Assembly (NCBI GenBank): GCA_964352815.1
Contig: CAYGTO010000002.1
Coordinates: 154,872 to 218,871, forward strand
Length of the DNA: 64,000 nt
Source: CAYGTO01 sp964352815
GTDB lineage: Bacteria; Pseudomonadota; Alphaproteobacteria; Rickettsiales; UBA3002
Direction: 5' to 3'
The notes below the pieces were generated by a model, which ran no database searches, had not been told where the DNA came from, and saw nothing but the letters and a program-made list of their open reading frames with translations. Below are positions 8,872-18,900 of the stretch, one piece after another; the first letter of the stretch is position 1; every line of letters starts with the position of its first letter. A program made the position numbers and the translations under genes.

Positions 8872-8954
8872 GTTTGCTCCCGCGCTGCACTACTGTTGCG
8901 CGCGATGAGCCTGAGCGCTTCGCGCACTAAAGACTCAGCCTACTGGCCTCGTTT
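8872..8954 (-). repeat. Dispersed repeat, family 2, copy upstream of ruvA
   Basis: Read on the minus strand, this matches the element upstream of rpmA over about 80 bases. Shared blocks are CGAGGCCAG.AGGC.GAG, CTTTAGT, AGGCTCAT.GCGC and GCGGGAGCAAAC. It contains self-complementary blocks (GCGCGAAGCGC). As at rpmA, it ends about 10-15 bases before the start codon of the next gene, so it probably forms most of the ruvA leader in the ruvC-ruvA transcript. No ORF is evident in it. Confidence 0.7.
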
Positions 8955-8993
8955 CCACAACAAAAGCTACTGCGCTTCACTAGTAACGAGCAA

Positions 8994-9485
8994 CTAGAAA
9001 CTAGAAACCATCCCATGACTCGCATCACAAATGGCCACGGCGAGCGCATCGAGCGCGTCATGGCGCGCATCGGCAATATGCTCGCGGCAGCCGGGGAGCA
9101 AGGTTTGCACCATCATGCCAATCTGCGCCTTATCGGCCGCGCCCGTGCCAACCACCGTTTTCTTAATCAGCCGCGCCGCATATTCATTCACCACAAGCCC
9201 TGTTTGCGCGAGCGACAGCAACAGCGCGCCGCGCGCCTGGCCAAGCTTTAGGCTCGATTTGCTGTTCACATTGACGAAGGTTTCTTCCATCGCCGCATGG
9301 GTGGGCTGAAAGTCGTGAACGATGCGCTTCATTGCTTCATCAAGACTCATCAAACGCTGCGTCATGCTTGCCTTGGGGCTCGTGCTGACCGTGCCGCACG
9401 CCACATATTTCAAATGATGGCCCTGCTTGGTAATAATGCCCCATCCGGTGTGGGTTAGGCCTGGGTCAATGCCGAGGATTTTCAT
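8994..9485 (-). CDS. ruvC: Crossover junction endodeoxyribonuclease RuvC
   Basis: Dimeric resolvase that cuts Holliday junctions symmetrically. The catalytic acidic residues are visible: Asp7 in GIDPG, Glu67/68 in MEETFVN, and the C-terminal HDALDALAVAICDA cluster. The NSKSSLKLGQARGA motif is also present. It is 163 residues, normal for the family. The stop is followed by about 130 bases of repeat sequence before ruvA. The start lies 4 bp from the inverted repeat of the GIY-YIG cassette. Confidence 0.96.
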   Translation of the reverse strand: MKILGIDPGLTHTGWGIITKQGHHLKYVACGTVSTSPKASMTQRLMSLDEAMKRIVHDFQPTHAAMEETFVNVNSKSSLKLGQARGALLLSLAQTGLVVNEYAARLIKKTVVGTGAADKAQIGMMVQTLLPGCREHIADARHDALDALAVAICDASHGMVSSF

Positions 9486-9489
9486 TACA

Positions 9490-9842
9490 CGTCATCCCGC
9501 GGCTTGACCGCGGGATCTCTATAATAATGTATCATATAAGTCTCGCCAATCTGGATTGAGTGATTCGATAAGTTCTATTTTCCATTGGCGCTGCCATTCT
9601 TTCAAACGTTTTTCACGCTTAATAGCATGTTCTGCTGTGTCATGTAATTCGTAATAGACGAGATGCTTACAGTTATATTTCTTCGTAAAACCGTCTATCA
9701 CATGATACTTATGTTCATAAGCGCGTTTTGTTAAATCTGAAGTCACACCAATATAGAGCACAGATTGGCATGGGTTTGTCATAATATAAGTACAGAATTG
9801 CTTCATTCTTTAGAGATCCCGCGGTCAAGCCGCGGGATGACG
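9490..9842 (-). mobile_element. GIY-YIG cassette bounded by perfect 31-bp inverted repeats
   Basis: The segment begins and ends with exact inverted copies of a 31-bp sequence (9490-9520 and 9812-9842). Each copy is itself a palindrome: ATCCCGCGG-CTTGA-CCGCGGGAT, flanked by CGTC and CTCT. Only a small GIY-YIG nuclease gene lies between them, and its TAG stop overlaps the left repeat by two bases. The cassette separates ruvC from yebC, genes normally adjacent. This has the structure of a small mobile or REP-like unit carrying its own nuclease; actual mobility is inference. No target-site duplication was identified. Confidence 0.65.
9519..9806 (-). CDS. GIY-YIG family nuclease-like protein
   Basis: A 95-residue protein that is a stand-alone GIY-YIG domain. 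It shows TYIM at residues 6-9 (the GIY position, degenerate), LYIGVT at 17-22 (the YIG), the catalytic Arg at 28 within DLTKRAYEHK, GFTKKYNCKHLVYYE in the middle, and AIKREKRLKEW near the end. This is the YhbQ/UPF0213-like subgroup common in Alphaproteobacteria. Members are predicted endonucleases, but most have no known function. The codon and base composition look more AT-rich than the flanking ruvC and yebC, consistent with a separate origin. Confidence 0.88.
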   Translation of the reverse strand: MKQFCTYIMTNPCQSVLYIGVTSDLTKRAYEHKYHVIDGFTKKYNCKHLVYYELHDTAEHAIKREKRLKEWQRQWKIELIESLNPDWRDLYDTLL

Positions 9843-9880
9843 GTTACGCGCTCGCTTGCCGTGGCAATGACATCCTTTCA
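9843..9880. repeat. Repeat tail shared with the ruvB-ybgC gap
   Basis: Just outside the right inverted repeat is GTTACGCGCTCGCTTGC followed by CGTGGCAATGACA. Nearly the same pair of blocks stands before the ruvB stop at about 6999-7042. The 3' end of yebC itself (TTACGCGCTCAGTTGC on the plus strand) resembles the first block. This may mean the element landed at, and partly supplied, the yebC terminus; that last point is speculative. Confidence 0.5.
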
Positions 9881-9882
9881 TG

Positions 9883-10659
9883 TTACGCGCTCAGTTGCTC
9901 GAGCGTATCATCATCCATTTCGAAATTCGCCGTCACATCCTGCACATCATCATTATCTTCAAGCGTTTCGATCAGCTTCATCAAGCCGGCAGCATTGTCG
10001 CCATCCACCGCAATGGTGTTTTGCGGTTGCCAGATCAGTTTCGCGCTGCGTGCTTCGCCAAATTTCGCTTCCAGCGCTTCGCGCACGGTGCCAAACTCAT
10101 CCTGCGGGCAGGTAATCTCATAGACCGACGGGCCTTCCGAATCTGCTTCGGCCTCTACGAGCTCACAATTCTCTGCGCCGGCTTCGAGGGCTGCTTCAAA
10201 CATGGCCTCTTCATCGGCCGTCTCTTTCGGGTAGGTGATGAGCGCATTGCGGTCGAACATGAAGCTCACCGATCCGGTTTCCGCCAAATTTCCACCGTTT
10301 TTGGTAAAGGCGGCGCGCACTTCAGCGGCGGTTCGGTTCTTATTATCGGTCATCGCATCGACAATCACCGCAATCCCGCCCGGACCGTAGCCTTCATAGC
10401 GGATTTCCTCGTAATTATCCATGTCCGATGGGCCGGCGCCCTTTTTGATCGCGCCCTCGATACGGTCTTTGGGCATATTGTCGGCGCGGGCATTCTGCAT
10501 AGCCAGGCGCAGGCGCGGGTTCATCCCCGGATCGTCACTGCCACCAGTTTTCACGGCCACCGTGATCTCACGCGCCAAGCGGTTGAACACTTTCGCACGC
10601 TTTTTATCCTGCGCACCTTTACGGTGCATGATATTTTTGAATTTACTGTGGCCAGCCAT
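9883..10659 (-). CDS. yebC: YebC/TACO1 family protein
   Basis: Conserved bacterial protein of the YebC/PmpR family. Members have been described as DNA-binding regulators and, more recently, as ribosome-associated factors that help translate proline-rich stretches. The N-terminus MAGHSKFKNIMHRKGAQDKKRAK is diagnostic, and GGSDDPGMNPRLRLAM and YEGYGPGGIAVIVD follow. The C-terminal third is acidic. The length of 258 residues is usual. It precedes ruvC in the conserved yebC-ruvCAB order, here interrupted by the GIY-YIG cassette. Confidence 0.94.
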   Translation of the reverse strand: MAGHSKFKNIMHRKGAQDKKRAKVFNRLAREITVAVKTGGSDDPGMNPRLRLAMQNARADNMPKDRIEGAIKKGAGPSDMDNYEEIRYEGYGPGGIAVIVDAMTDNKNRTAAEVRAAFTKNGGNLAETGSVSFMFDRNALITYPKETADEEAMFEAALEAGAENCELVEAEADSEGPSVYEITCPQDEFGTVREALEAKFGEARSAKLIWQPQNTIAVDGDNAAGLMKLIETLEDNDDVQDVTANFEMDDDTLEQLSA

Positions 10660-10748
10660 AACGCCTCAATGTGTTAACTACATATGAGTATAGAACGATG
10701 CGATGCAAAGTCAAAAAGCTGGGAAGTGGCTGTGGGTAACGGAAAGTC

Positions 10749-11000
10749 TTAGCTTTCGTCTTTCTTCTCTTCATTTGAAGAAGAGAAATTTCCGATATTG
10801 CCGAAGCGATTCGCGAATTTCTCCATACTGCCTGTTTTACGCATATGGCCACCGCCAACCCATGCTGGGTGCGTTTTCACATCCACATCAAGCTGAAGGC
10901 GCTCGCCTTCTTTGCCCAATGTAGAGCGTGTTTCAAACTCTGTTCCGTCCGTCATCACTACCGTGATCGTGTGATAATTTGGATGTATATCTGCTTTCAT
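10749..11000 (-). CDS. rpmE: 50S ribosomal protein bL31
   Basis: Large-subunit protein with the family start MKADIHPNYH and the later HPAWVGG motif. It lacks the zinc-binding CxxC pair, so it is the zinc-independent (C-minus) form. An acidic/Lys tail (SSSNEEKKDES) extends it to 83 residues. It stands alone about 90 bp upstream of yebC and has its own candidate promoter. Confidence 0.93.
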   Translation of the reverse strand: MKADIHPNYHTITVVMTDGTEFETRSTLGKEGERLQLDVDVKTHPAWVGGGHMRKTGSMEKFANRFGNIGNFSSSNEEKKDES

Positions 11001-11028
11001 TATTCTACCTATCGTTCAGCTTTACGGC

Positions 11029-11057
11029 TGTTTAGAGGATATTTCCCGGCTTGGCAA
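11029..11057 (-). promoter_or_regulatory. Candidate promoter of rpmE
   Basis: On the minus strand TTGCCA and TAAACA are separated by 17 bases, with the second box about 29 bases upstream of the rpmE start. The -35 box is a good match to the sigma-70 consensus and the -10 box is only moderate. No other promoter-like pair is clearer in this gap. Confidence 0.4.
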
Positions 11058-11229
11058 GTATGTTTTTTCATTCGAAGATCAAGAGAATATGTTGTTCTTG
11101 AGGCGCTTAGCGCCAAGTGTGACAAAAAGGCTGCTTCCCTGTTAACTCATAAGCATCCTTTTGCAAAATATGTATTTTTTTATATTGCAGTCTGGTTTTT
11201 TGCTCAAAAAATGCTATACAGTAATAGTT

Positions 11230-12924
11230 ATGGGTAAACTCTTTACGCTAACGGTGAGTTCTGTCGCGCTTATGATGGCGTTTGCACCGCTCGCTGCTTA
11301 CGCACAAGTCCCTGCTGCGGCCGAGCCTGGCCGCGTGCGTCAACAGCAGCTACCACAAGCGCCTACCCCTCAGACAGAGGCGGTTCCCGAGCGCGGTGCA
11401 AAAGAAGCAAATATTCCCGAAGGCTCAGAGAATATTCCGCTGATCATCCGCAATGTAACCATTGAAGGGAATACCGTCTACAGCACCCCATACTTATTAA
11501 GCCTGCACAAAATCATCAATAAAGAAGATGGGACGCTGGCCGATCTGTATCGCCTGGTCGCGCGCATCAACATGACGTATCAGAAAGATGGCTATGTGCT
11601 GACGAAAGCCGTGTTGCCAGAGCAAGATGTGGGTTCGGGTGATGTGACGATTCGGGTGATTGAGGGGTTTGTTGAGAATGTGGAAACCAGCGGCACCTAT
11701 CAATCCACGCGCGTGATCGAAGAAATTCTAAATCGCATTGCCGCCATCAAACCATTCAACATTGAAAAGCTTGAACGCCATATGTTGCTTCTGAATGACC
11801 TACCTGGTCTAACAGCGCGTTCATTGCTACGTCCCATTGGTGCGGGTAGTGCGCCGGGCGCGGTCGCCGTAGCGATTGAATTTAGCGAAGGTGAAGATGT
11901 GAATGGCTCGGTGGGGTTCAACAATCGCGGTTCGCGCTTTATCGGCCCATGGCAAGCGACGGGAAATGTATCAAAATATGGTTTACTAAGCCCGTATGAT
12001 CAAACAACGCTCGCCACAACTCTGACTGCTGAGTTAGAAGAGCTGTATTTCTTCTCCGCTTCTCACAGCCGCGTTATTTCAGCAGACGGGCTGCGCTTCA
12101 CCATGAATGGTAGCTATTCCCGCACCGATTCAGGCTTCAATCTAGAGCCACTCGAAGTGGAAGGGAGTTCCTATGACGTTAGTGCCAGCCTGTCCTATCC
12201 GGTGATTCGCTCACGCCAAGAGAATTTGTTTGTCACCGGGTCATTTGATTTTAAACATTCGCAGACCGATATTCTAGCCACCGAACTCTTCAGCGATGAC
12301 CTTCGCGTGTTCCGCTTAGGCGCGAATTATGGCTTTGCTGACAATTGGATGGGCAGCAATAATTTTGACGTCACCTGGAGCCAAGGGCTCGACATTGCCG
12401 GAGCCAGCGATCAAACCGACCAAGCAGCAGGAACATTGTCGCGCGCTGAAGCCACTGGATCGTTCAGCGCTATTAGTCTGAGTGCATCGCGCACACAGTA
12501 TATTGATCCGGAATGGAGCGGGTTTATTTCCGCAAATGCGCAGTTCTCTGATAGCTCGCTGCTTTCATCGGAAGAATTTGGCTATGGCGGACAAGGCATA
12601 GGACGCGCTTATGATGGTTCGGAAATCACCGGTGATGATGGTGCCGCGATATTAGTGGAGCTACGCTATGGCGGCGTACCACAGTGGAGTGAACTTACCT
12701 CGCAGCTCTACACCTATTATGATGTGGGCCAGGTATGGAACCGCGAAATTGGTGGCCAAGATCAGTCGGGAAGTTCGGCCGGTGCAGGATGGCGTTTTAA
12801 TTGGGACCAAAATATCAACGGTGACCTGAGCTTAGCCTTCCCGCTGACGCTGCCTGTGGGTGCAGCAAATTCAGCAAACAATAGCGCGCCGCGCATTTTC
12901 TTTACGCTGAACCGCTCGTTCTAA
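11230..12924 (+). CDS. Two-partner secretion outer-membrane transporter (TpsB/ShlB family)
   Basis: TpsB proteins are 16-strand Omp85-superfamily barrels that export one large TpsA partner. The chosen start gives a clear signal peptide (MGKLFTLTVSSVALMMAFAPLAAYAQ); an upstream in-frame extension of 23 codons was rejected because it would bury it. A Pro/Gln linker is followed by POTRA domains (from about residue 58: IIRNVTIEGNTVYS, then YVLTKAVLPEQ..GDVTIRVIEGFV). The barrel has typical amphipathic strands. It ends in FFTLNRSF, with the terminal Phe needed for barrel insertion. The gene faces the tpsA gene, the stops being 12 bp apart. Confidence 0.9.
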   Translation: MGKLFTLTVSSVALMMAFAPLAAYAQVPAAAEPGRVRQQQLPQAPTPQTEAVPERGAKEANIPEGSENIPLIIRNVTIEGNTVYSTPYLLSLHKIINKEDGTLADLYRLVARINMTYQKDGYVLTKAVLPEQDVGSGDVTIRVIEGFVENVETSGTYQSTRVIEEILNRIAAIKPFNIEKLERHMLLLNDLPGLTARSLLRPIGAGSAPGAVAVAIEFSEGEDVNGSVGFNNRGSRFIGPWQATGNVSKYGLLSPYDQTTLATTLTAELEELYFFSASHSRVISADGLRFTMNGSYSRTDSGFNLEPLEVEGSSYDVSASLSYPVIRSRQENLFVTGSFDFKHSQTDILATELFSDDLRVFRLGANYGFADNWMGSNNFDVTWSQGLDIAGASDQTDQAAGTLSRAEATGSFSAISLSASRTQYIDPEWSGFISANAQFSDSSLLSSEEFGYGGQGIGRAYDGSEITGDDGAAILVELRYGGVPQWSELTSQLYTYYDVGQVWNREIGGQDQSGSSAGAGWRFNWDQNINGDLSLAFPLTLPVGAANSANNSAPRIFFTLNRSF

Positions 12925-12936
12925 AAAAAGGGGTTT

Positions 12937-15900
12937 CTAGAAATTCCAGATGCGAAGCGATAGGCTCTCACTGAGCACTTTCTTCACCTGCTCAAGATTC
13001 TCTTCCAGATCTTCGCCGTTGCGCTCATCATACAGACTCTCAAGGAATGCCTCCGAAGGAATGTCTTCGCTGTAGGTCTGGCGCATATTCACTGAAGATG
13101 GCTCCGCATCAGCAATCGAAATGCTAAACGTATTGTTTGCATCCGTTAGCACGACCTCACGCTGAGTCTCATTCACCTCTGGCTCAAGATCCATAGGGAT
13201 TTCCGCATCGTATGATAAGACTGGCTCAACGCCCTCGTTCACCGCAATCGGATTGATCGGCTGTTCAACAATGACGGTTTCAGGTGCCGTTTTTCTTGGG
13301 CCACGGAAGTCATTGGCGATCTCAATCATCGGCGCTCTTGGCGTCAGCGCTTCTTCCGTATTTGTGATCGTGTATACCACCGTATCCGGAAGATCCGAAT
13401 TCGTCATTTGCGCAGGTGTTGGAGCAGGCGCGCCACCACCCCCGCCTCCGCCTGGTGGCGGAGGTGGTGGTGGAGGTGGTGCTCCCACCAAACGAATCGT
13501 GAAGCCCTCAAACGTATACAGCGCATCATTACCTGGACCGCCCAAGATGGCATCGGCTGCGGCCTGGTCAGCAGCGCCACCCACAAGACCTGTCAATGTC
13601 GCGCCCGTCGAATTCGCGTTAATGTCAACATTAGCCGCGTTGATATTCGCTGCCATCGTCGTCATTGCGTCTAGATTCAGCGTATCCGCTGTCAACGTGC
13701 CTGACGCGTAGGCGATGTCTGCCAAGTTCGCGAGCAATGATAAGGCGTTTGTACCCACATTAATATCACCATTCAGGTTGATATTCTGCGCTTCGAGATT
13801 TACGTCGGTGCCTTGCGTCCAGCTCCCGCCCACATTCATCGAACCGCCTGCGTTCAAACGCACCCAGTTAAAGTTATTTTGAATCTGGCCCAGCTCAGCA
13901 TTCGACAGGTCAAACGCACCTACTGTGCCGTCGCCCACATTCATGTCACGGCCCGCGGTTGATGTCTCAAGCGTCAGATCACCCGTCCCGTCCAGATTGC
14001 CGTTCAGGGTCATGTTGTCGGCGATCAGGTCAAGATTATCCGCGCCAGCGTCCACCCCGCCCGTACCGATCGAGATATTCCCCGCCATCGCGTTTAAAAT
14101 GCGCGCACCGGTCGTGGTCGTAGCAGCCACATCATTCGCGATCGTGATATTACCACCGCCTGTAGTAACATTTGCGCCCAAGCTTAGTGTCTCTGCACGC
14201 TCAAATGTCACATCACCAAAACCTGCCGCTGCATTGCTTGTATCAATCGCAGCATTGACGATAATCTCATCACCCGCACCGGTGCCTGAGCGGATCGTAA
14301 AGTTCGTGTCGCTGCCCGCTGCTGCGGTGAGCGTGTCATCAATGGTGAGATCATGGAAATTACTTCTGAACTGGACAGAATCAACAAACTCATACGTGTC
14401 CGTATCGATGGTGAGATTGCCATTGATATGGAAAAGCCACTGCCCCCAGCCGTCGGTAATACGCCCGAGCTCAGCATCGGTCAGTATTGTGCCCGCCGCA
14501 TCCGAGCCAATAGCCGTATTGCCCGATGTATTTCCAAATGTCAACGTACCTGGTCCTGACAGTGATGCGGCTGGGTCAATTACCACATCAGTAGTTGTCC
14601 AGAACTCCATGTTATTTGCAGCGACAAGGGCGCCATTCACGTTGATCGTATCACCATAATACCTAACCGTGGCATCATCATGCGTATAGGCACCGACATT
14701 GACCGTATCATCAATGGCTCTGAAGCGCAGATCATTCGCCGTCAAAAGAGCAATCTCCGCATTGCTCAAATGCGCATCCCCTGCCTGGCCATCACCGACA
14801 CCGAAATCAGCAGAATTATTGGCCTCAAACGACAATAAGCTCGAGCTTACCGCGCCTCTAATATCAAAATCTTCTGCTTCTAGGAAGAGCTGCCATGCAC
14901 CATTAGTGTAACCACCTGTACCAATGTTGATTGCACCAGTTCCTGCGTTTAGGGTACGATTGCCGCCAGGGTTAGTCGTGCCAGTCACGCTATCCGCAAG
15001 CGTGATATTGCCGCCTGCCGTCGTGATGTTACCGCCAATATTGACTGCATCTGCATAATCAAACGTTACCGCACCCTGGCCAGCTGCTGCAGCGCTTAAA
15101 TCAATCGCCGCATTCACATCAATCAGGTCTGCATTATTACCCGACTCACCGCGTAATGTCAGCGCGGCATCACTTGCCGCAGATGCATTAATCGCGGTAT
15201 CCACACGCACATTGTCAATGCCTTGCAGCACCCACGCATCGTTAATCGTGTGAGTCGCTGCTGCGGTGTCAAGGAACGTCGTGCCCTGTGATTGGAAGCT
15301 CACCTGGTTCCATCCATCAGCAATGTTTCCAAGACTTGCGTCATCCACTTCAGCAACCAGCGCTGGCGCTATGCCAAAGGTTGCGCCAATATTCGCGATC
15401 GCATCATCACCCACCGCCCAGCTATGGCCGGCCGTGCCTGGCGTCAAGAAGGCCAGATTGTTACCGTTGCTGAGACTCGCATTAATATCTAAGGTGGTCC
15501 CAACATTCGCAGTCAAATCATTGCCGCCAAGATCTTGCGCGCCATCAAACGTTACACCTGCACCGCCAGCATTAAACCCGACGCTATCGCTCCATGTATG
15601 TGCGTGCACGTCAATGTCCGCACCATCGCCACGGAAGAGAATTGCGCCCCAACCATCCGTTATATTATTGAGTGATGCTGAACTAATGGTCGAGCCAGTC
15701 GCGTCTGCACCATCAGCAATCCCAAACATGACACCGCCACTCGCCGCAAACGAAAGCTGCCCTGTACCCGTCAACGCACCATTGATCGCAAAGTCATCAC
15801 CGATAAAGCTTACATTATCCGCACCGGCACTGATACCACCCGTGCCGATGGTAATATCGCCTACACCCGCATTGAGGATACGTGCACCGGTCGTCGTTGT

Positions 15901-18900
15901 AGTCGTCACCGTGTCTTGAATATCGATGTTACCGCCCGCAGTCAGAATATCTGCATTCAACGCGACGGCATCCGCATTGAATATCGTTACCGCACCAAAG
16001 CCAGCCGCGGCGCCGCTCGCATCAATCGCGCCATTAATGGTGATCGCGTCTGAAGCATTCACATGCGGCGGAGCACCGGTTCCGGCAAAGGTTAAGTTGG
16101 TATCTGAACCCGCCGCAATCGCAATCTCATCGACGGTAATGTTCGCACGGGTTTCAAACATAACAGAATCGCTGAACTCATACCCGTCCGTATCAATCAC
16201 GATATCACCCAGCGAGTTAAAGGTGATCAGATTAAAGCCGTCTTGAATGCGCCCAAGCTCGGTATCCGTAATGTGCGCACCACCACCCGCATCATCACCA
16301 ATGAAGTCCGCACGCACAAACTCAAGGTTGCCTGTACCGATCAAATTCGCATTAATTTGCGCACCGCCGACATCAGAAAAGACGGCATTATTTGCACCGA
16401 AGTTCTGTACGCCATTGATGTTGATATCACCGCTACTCGCCGTGGTGAAAGCCATATTATCAGTCCATGTATACGCGCCAATATTCATATCTTGCGCAAA
16501 CTCAACTTGGAACGTGACTAGGTTAAAGCCGTCCTGGATACGCGCGAGTTCCGCATTCGTAAAGCTCGCCGCCCCTGCTTGCCCGTCACCCACACCCATA
16601 TCGGCTGAATCTGTATCGAAATGCATATGGCCCGTACCCGAGAGGTTACCATTGATGACAAAATCATTGGCTTCGAGTTTCAGGTTAGCTCCTGCAGCAA
16701 TACCGCCAGTGCCCACGGTGATTGTTCCTGTGTTTGCATCAAACGTGCGATGTCCCGTGGTGGTTGTGCCTGTGACACTATCGGCAATCGTAATATCGCC
16801 AGCCGCCGTGGTAATGTTAGCATCCAGCGTCAGCGCGCTAGAACCTGCAAACGTAAAGGCGCCATCACCCGTCGCCGTCAGTGTATCATTCAAAGCGATG
16901 GTACTCGTTGAACTAAAGGTCGTCGCATCGGTGAAGTTATGACCATCCGTGTCGATCACCATCGCACTACCAACCGCATCAAAGGTCACTGAGCTAAAGC
17001 CATCTTGAATCCGGCCAAGTTCCGTATCGGTTAGATCCGTCGCTGCCGCATCCGTACCAATCGCATCCACACCTGCAAGGGTCAAACTACCCGTACCTGT
17101 TAATGTGCTTGCGAGATCCATCGTACCACCGGTGGTCAGGATAAAGTCATTTGCGCCGAAATTCACCGCACCATCGACATCCAGATCGCCTGCATTCGCA
17201 TCACCAATATTGATGGTCGAGAACGTGGTGCCACCAAGGCTTGTAATCGTTGCCTGATCGATACTAAGCGCAGCAGCATCGGATGTCGAACCAAGTTGAA
17301 TGTCTTTGCCCGCGGTACCGACACTAATGTTTAGCTCACCCGTACCGGTTACATTCGTCAGGCTGACAAGTGTATCGCTATAGAGGCCAAGAGCATGTGC
17401 GCCGGCATTGAGGCCACCATTTCCAACAGTGATGGAACCATCACCTGAGTTTAGGACCACATCGCTGCTCAGCGTCGCCGCGCCAATGCCATTGAGGAAA
17501 GTAATGTCACCGCCGCCCGTGGTAATGTTTCCGTTCAACACGACGCTCTCAATATTATTGGCCGCTAAACTCGCATTACCAAAGGTCACATTACCAAATC
17601 CAGCTGCCGCTTGGCTGGTATCAATGTTGGCATTAATCGTAACAACATCCATGTTGTGATTTTCGGCGCCTTCATTACCCACAAAGCTAAAGTTTACATC
17701 ACTTCCTGCTGCAGCGACTAAATCACCTTCGATAAAGATTTGTTCGTCTGCACTTGACCAGTTAGAAGAGATGAATCGTACCGAGTCAGTGAACTCATAC
17801 GCATCAACATCAACTGTGATGTGTGACCATTCACTACGGAAGGTAATTAAGTTAAAACCATCCGTAATGTTAATCAGCTCGGTATTAGTTAAGTAGTTGC
17901 CACCAGCACCATCGCCAATCTGGCTACCGACACGCTGGAACTCAATATTTCCTGTACCTGAAAGCGCTGCACCGATTGTCGGGTTACCGGTATACAGCGT
18001 CACATTGTTCGCACCGAAATTCTGTGCACCATTAAAATTCAGCGCATCATAGGTAAATAAAGAGAGGTTGTCGCTCCAAGTACGTGCGCCTAGGTTAATA
18101 GTGCCGTTCTGATGTTGTCTAAAGGTGATCTGATTGAATCCATCTGTGATATTATCAAGTTCGCTGTTGTCTAAGTTAAGCACACCCGCTTGACCATCTC
18201 CAATGCCTATGGTGTTCCAGTTTTGTGCCGCGCCAAATACTAAGTTCCCCGACCCTGAAATTGCCTGCGCCACATCGAACCCTGTATGCGCCTCAAAAGT
18301 AACATGGTCATTTCCAAACGCCAGTGTATCAGTAATGTTGATCGCTCCATTGCGCGCTTCGAATAAGATATTATCCGTTTTGGCACTGTTCGTGTGCTGA
18401 TTGATATAGATATCACCATTCTCTGTATGATAAGTAATATCACCATTCAGGAAGCTGAGCGATGTGTCATCGATCACGACATTCCCTGCCGCACCCGTGC
18501 CGATACCAAAATCATGCGCATCCGTTCCTGTGCGTAATGAGATAGTCGTAAAATTTGTCGAAGAGATTTCACCATCAAAATCGAACCCATCGGCAATAGC
18601 AGAGAACCACTGGTTACCCACGTTATAACCACTGGTTCCGATATTGATAGCACCCGCGCCCGCATTAAACGTTAAATGTCCTTGCTGAGATGCTGCGGTC
18701 ACACTATTCGCAATTGTGATATCACCACCACCCGTGGTTAGGTGTGCCCCAATCTGAAGGTCAGCGGCATTAATGAATTGAAGATCACCACCCGCAAGCG
18801 TTATGGCCTGGTTCACATCAATGATGCCTAAACCATCAAGAATCAAACCACCCGTACCGGTATTCGTGATCGTCGCATCAATCGTGATATCATCATGCGC

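Noticed and set aside
8862..8927. Upstream extension of ruvA by 22 codons
   Set aside because: The family starts at MIG[KR]L[KR]G, and the extension lies in a dispersed repeat element.
9490..9880. CRISPR array near the palindromic repeats
   Set aside because: The repeats are inverted, of few copies and unevenly spaced, without regular spacers or cas genes.
11161..11229. Upstream 23-codon extension of the TpsB reading frame
   Set aside because: It would place a hydrophobic, cysteine-containing stretch before a perfect signal peptide. The internal ATG gives a standard exported protein.
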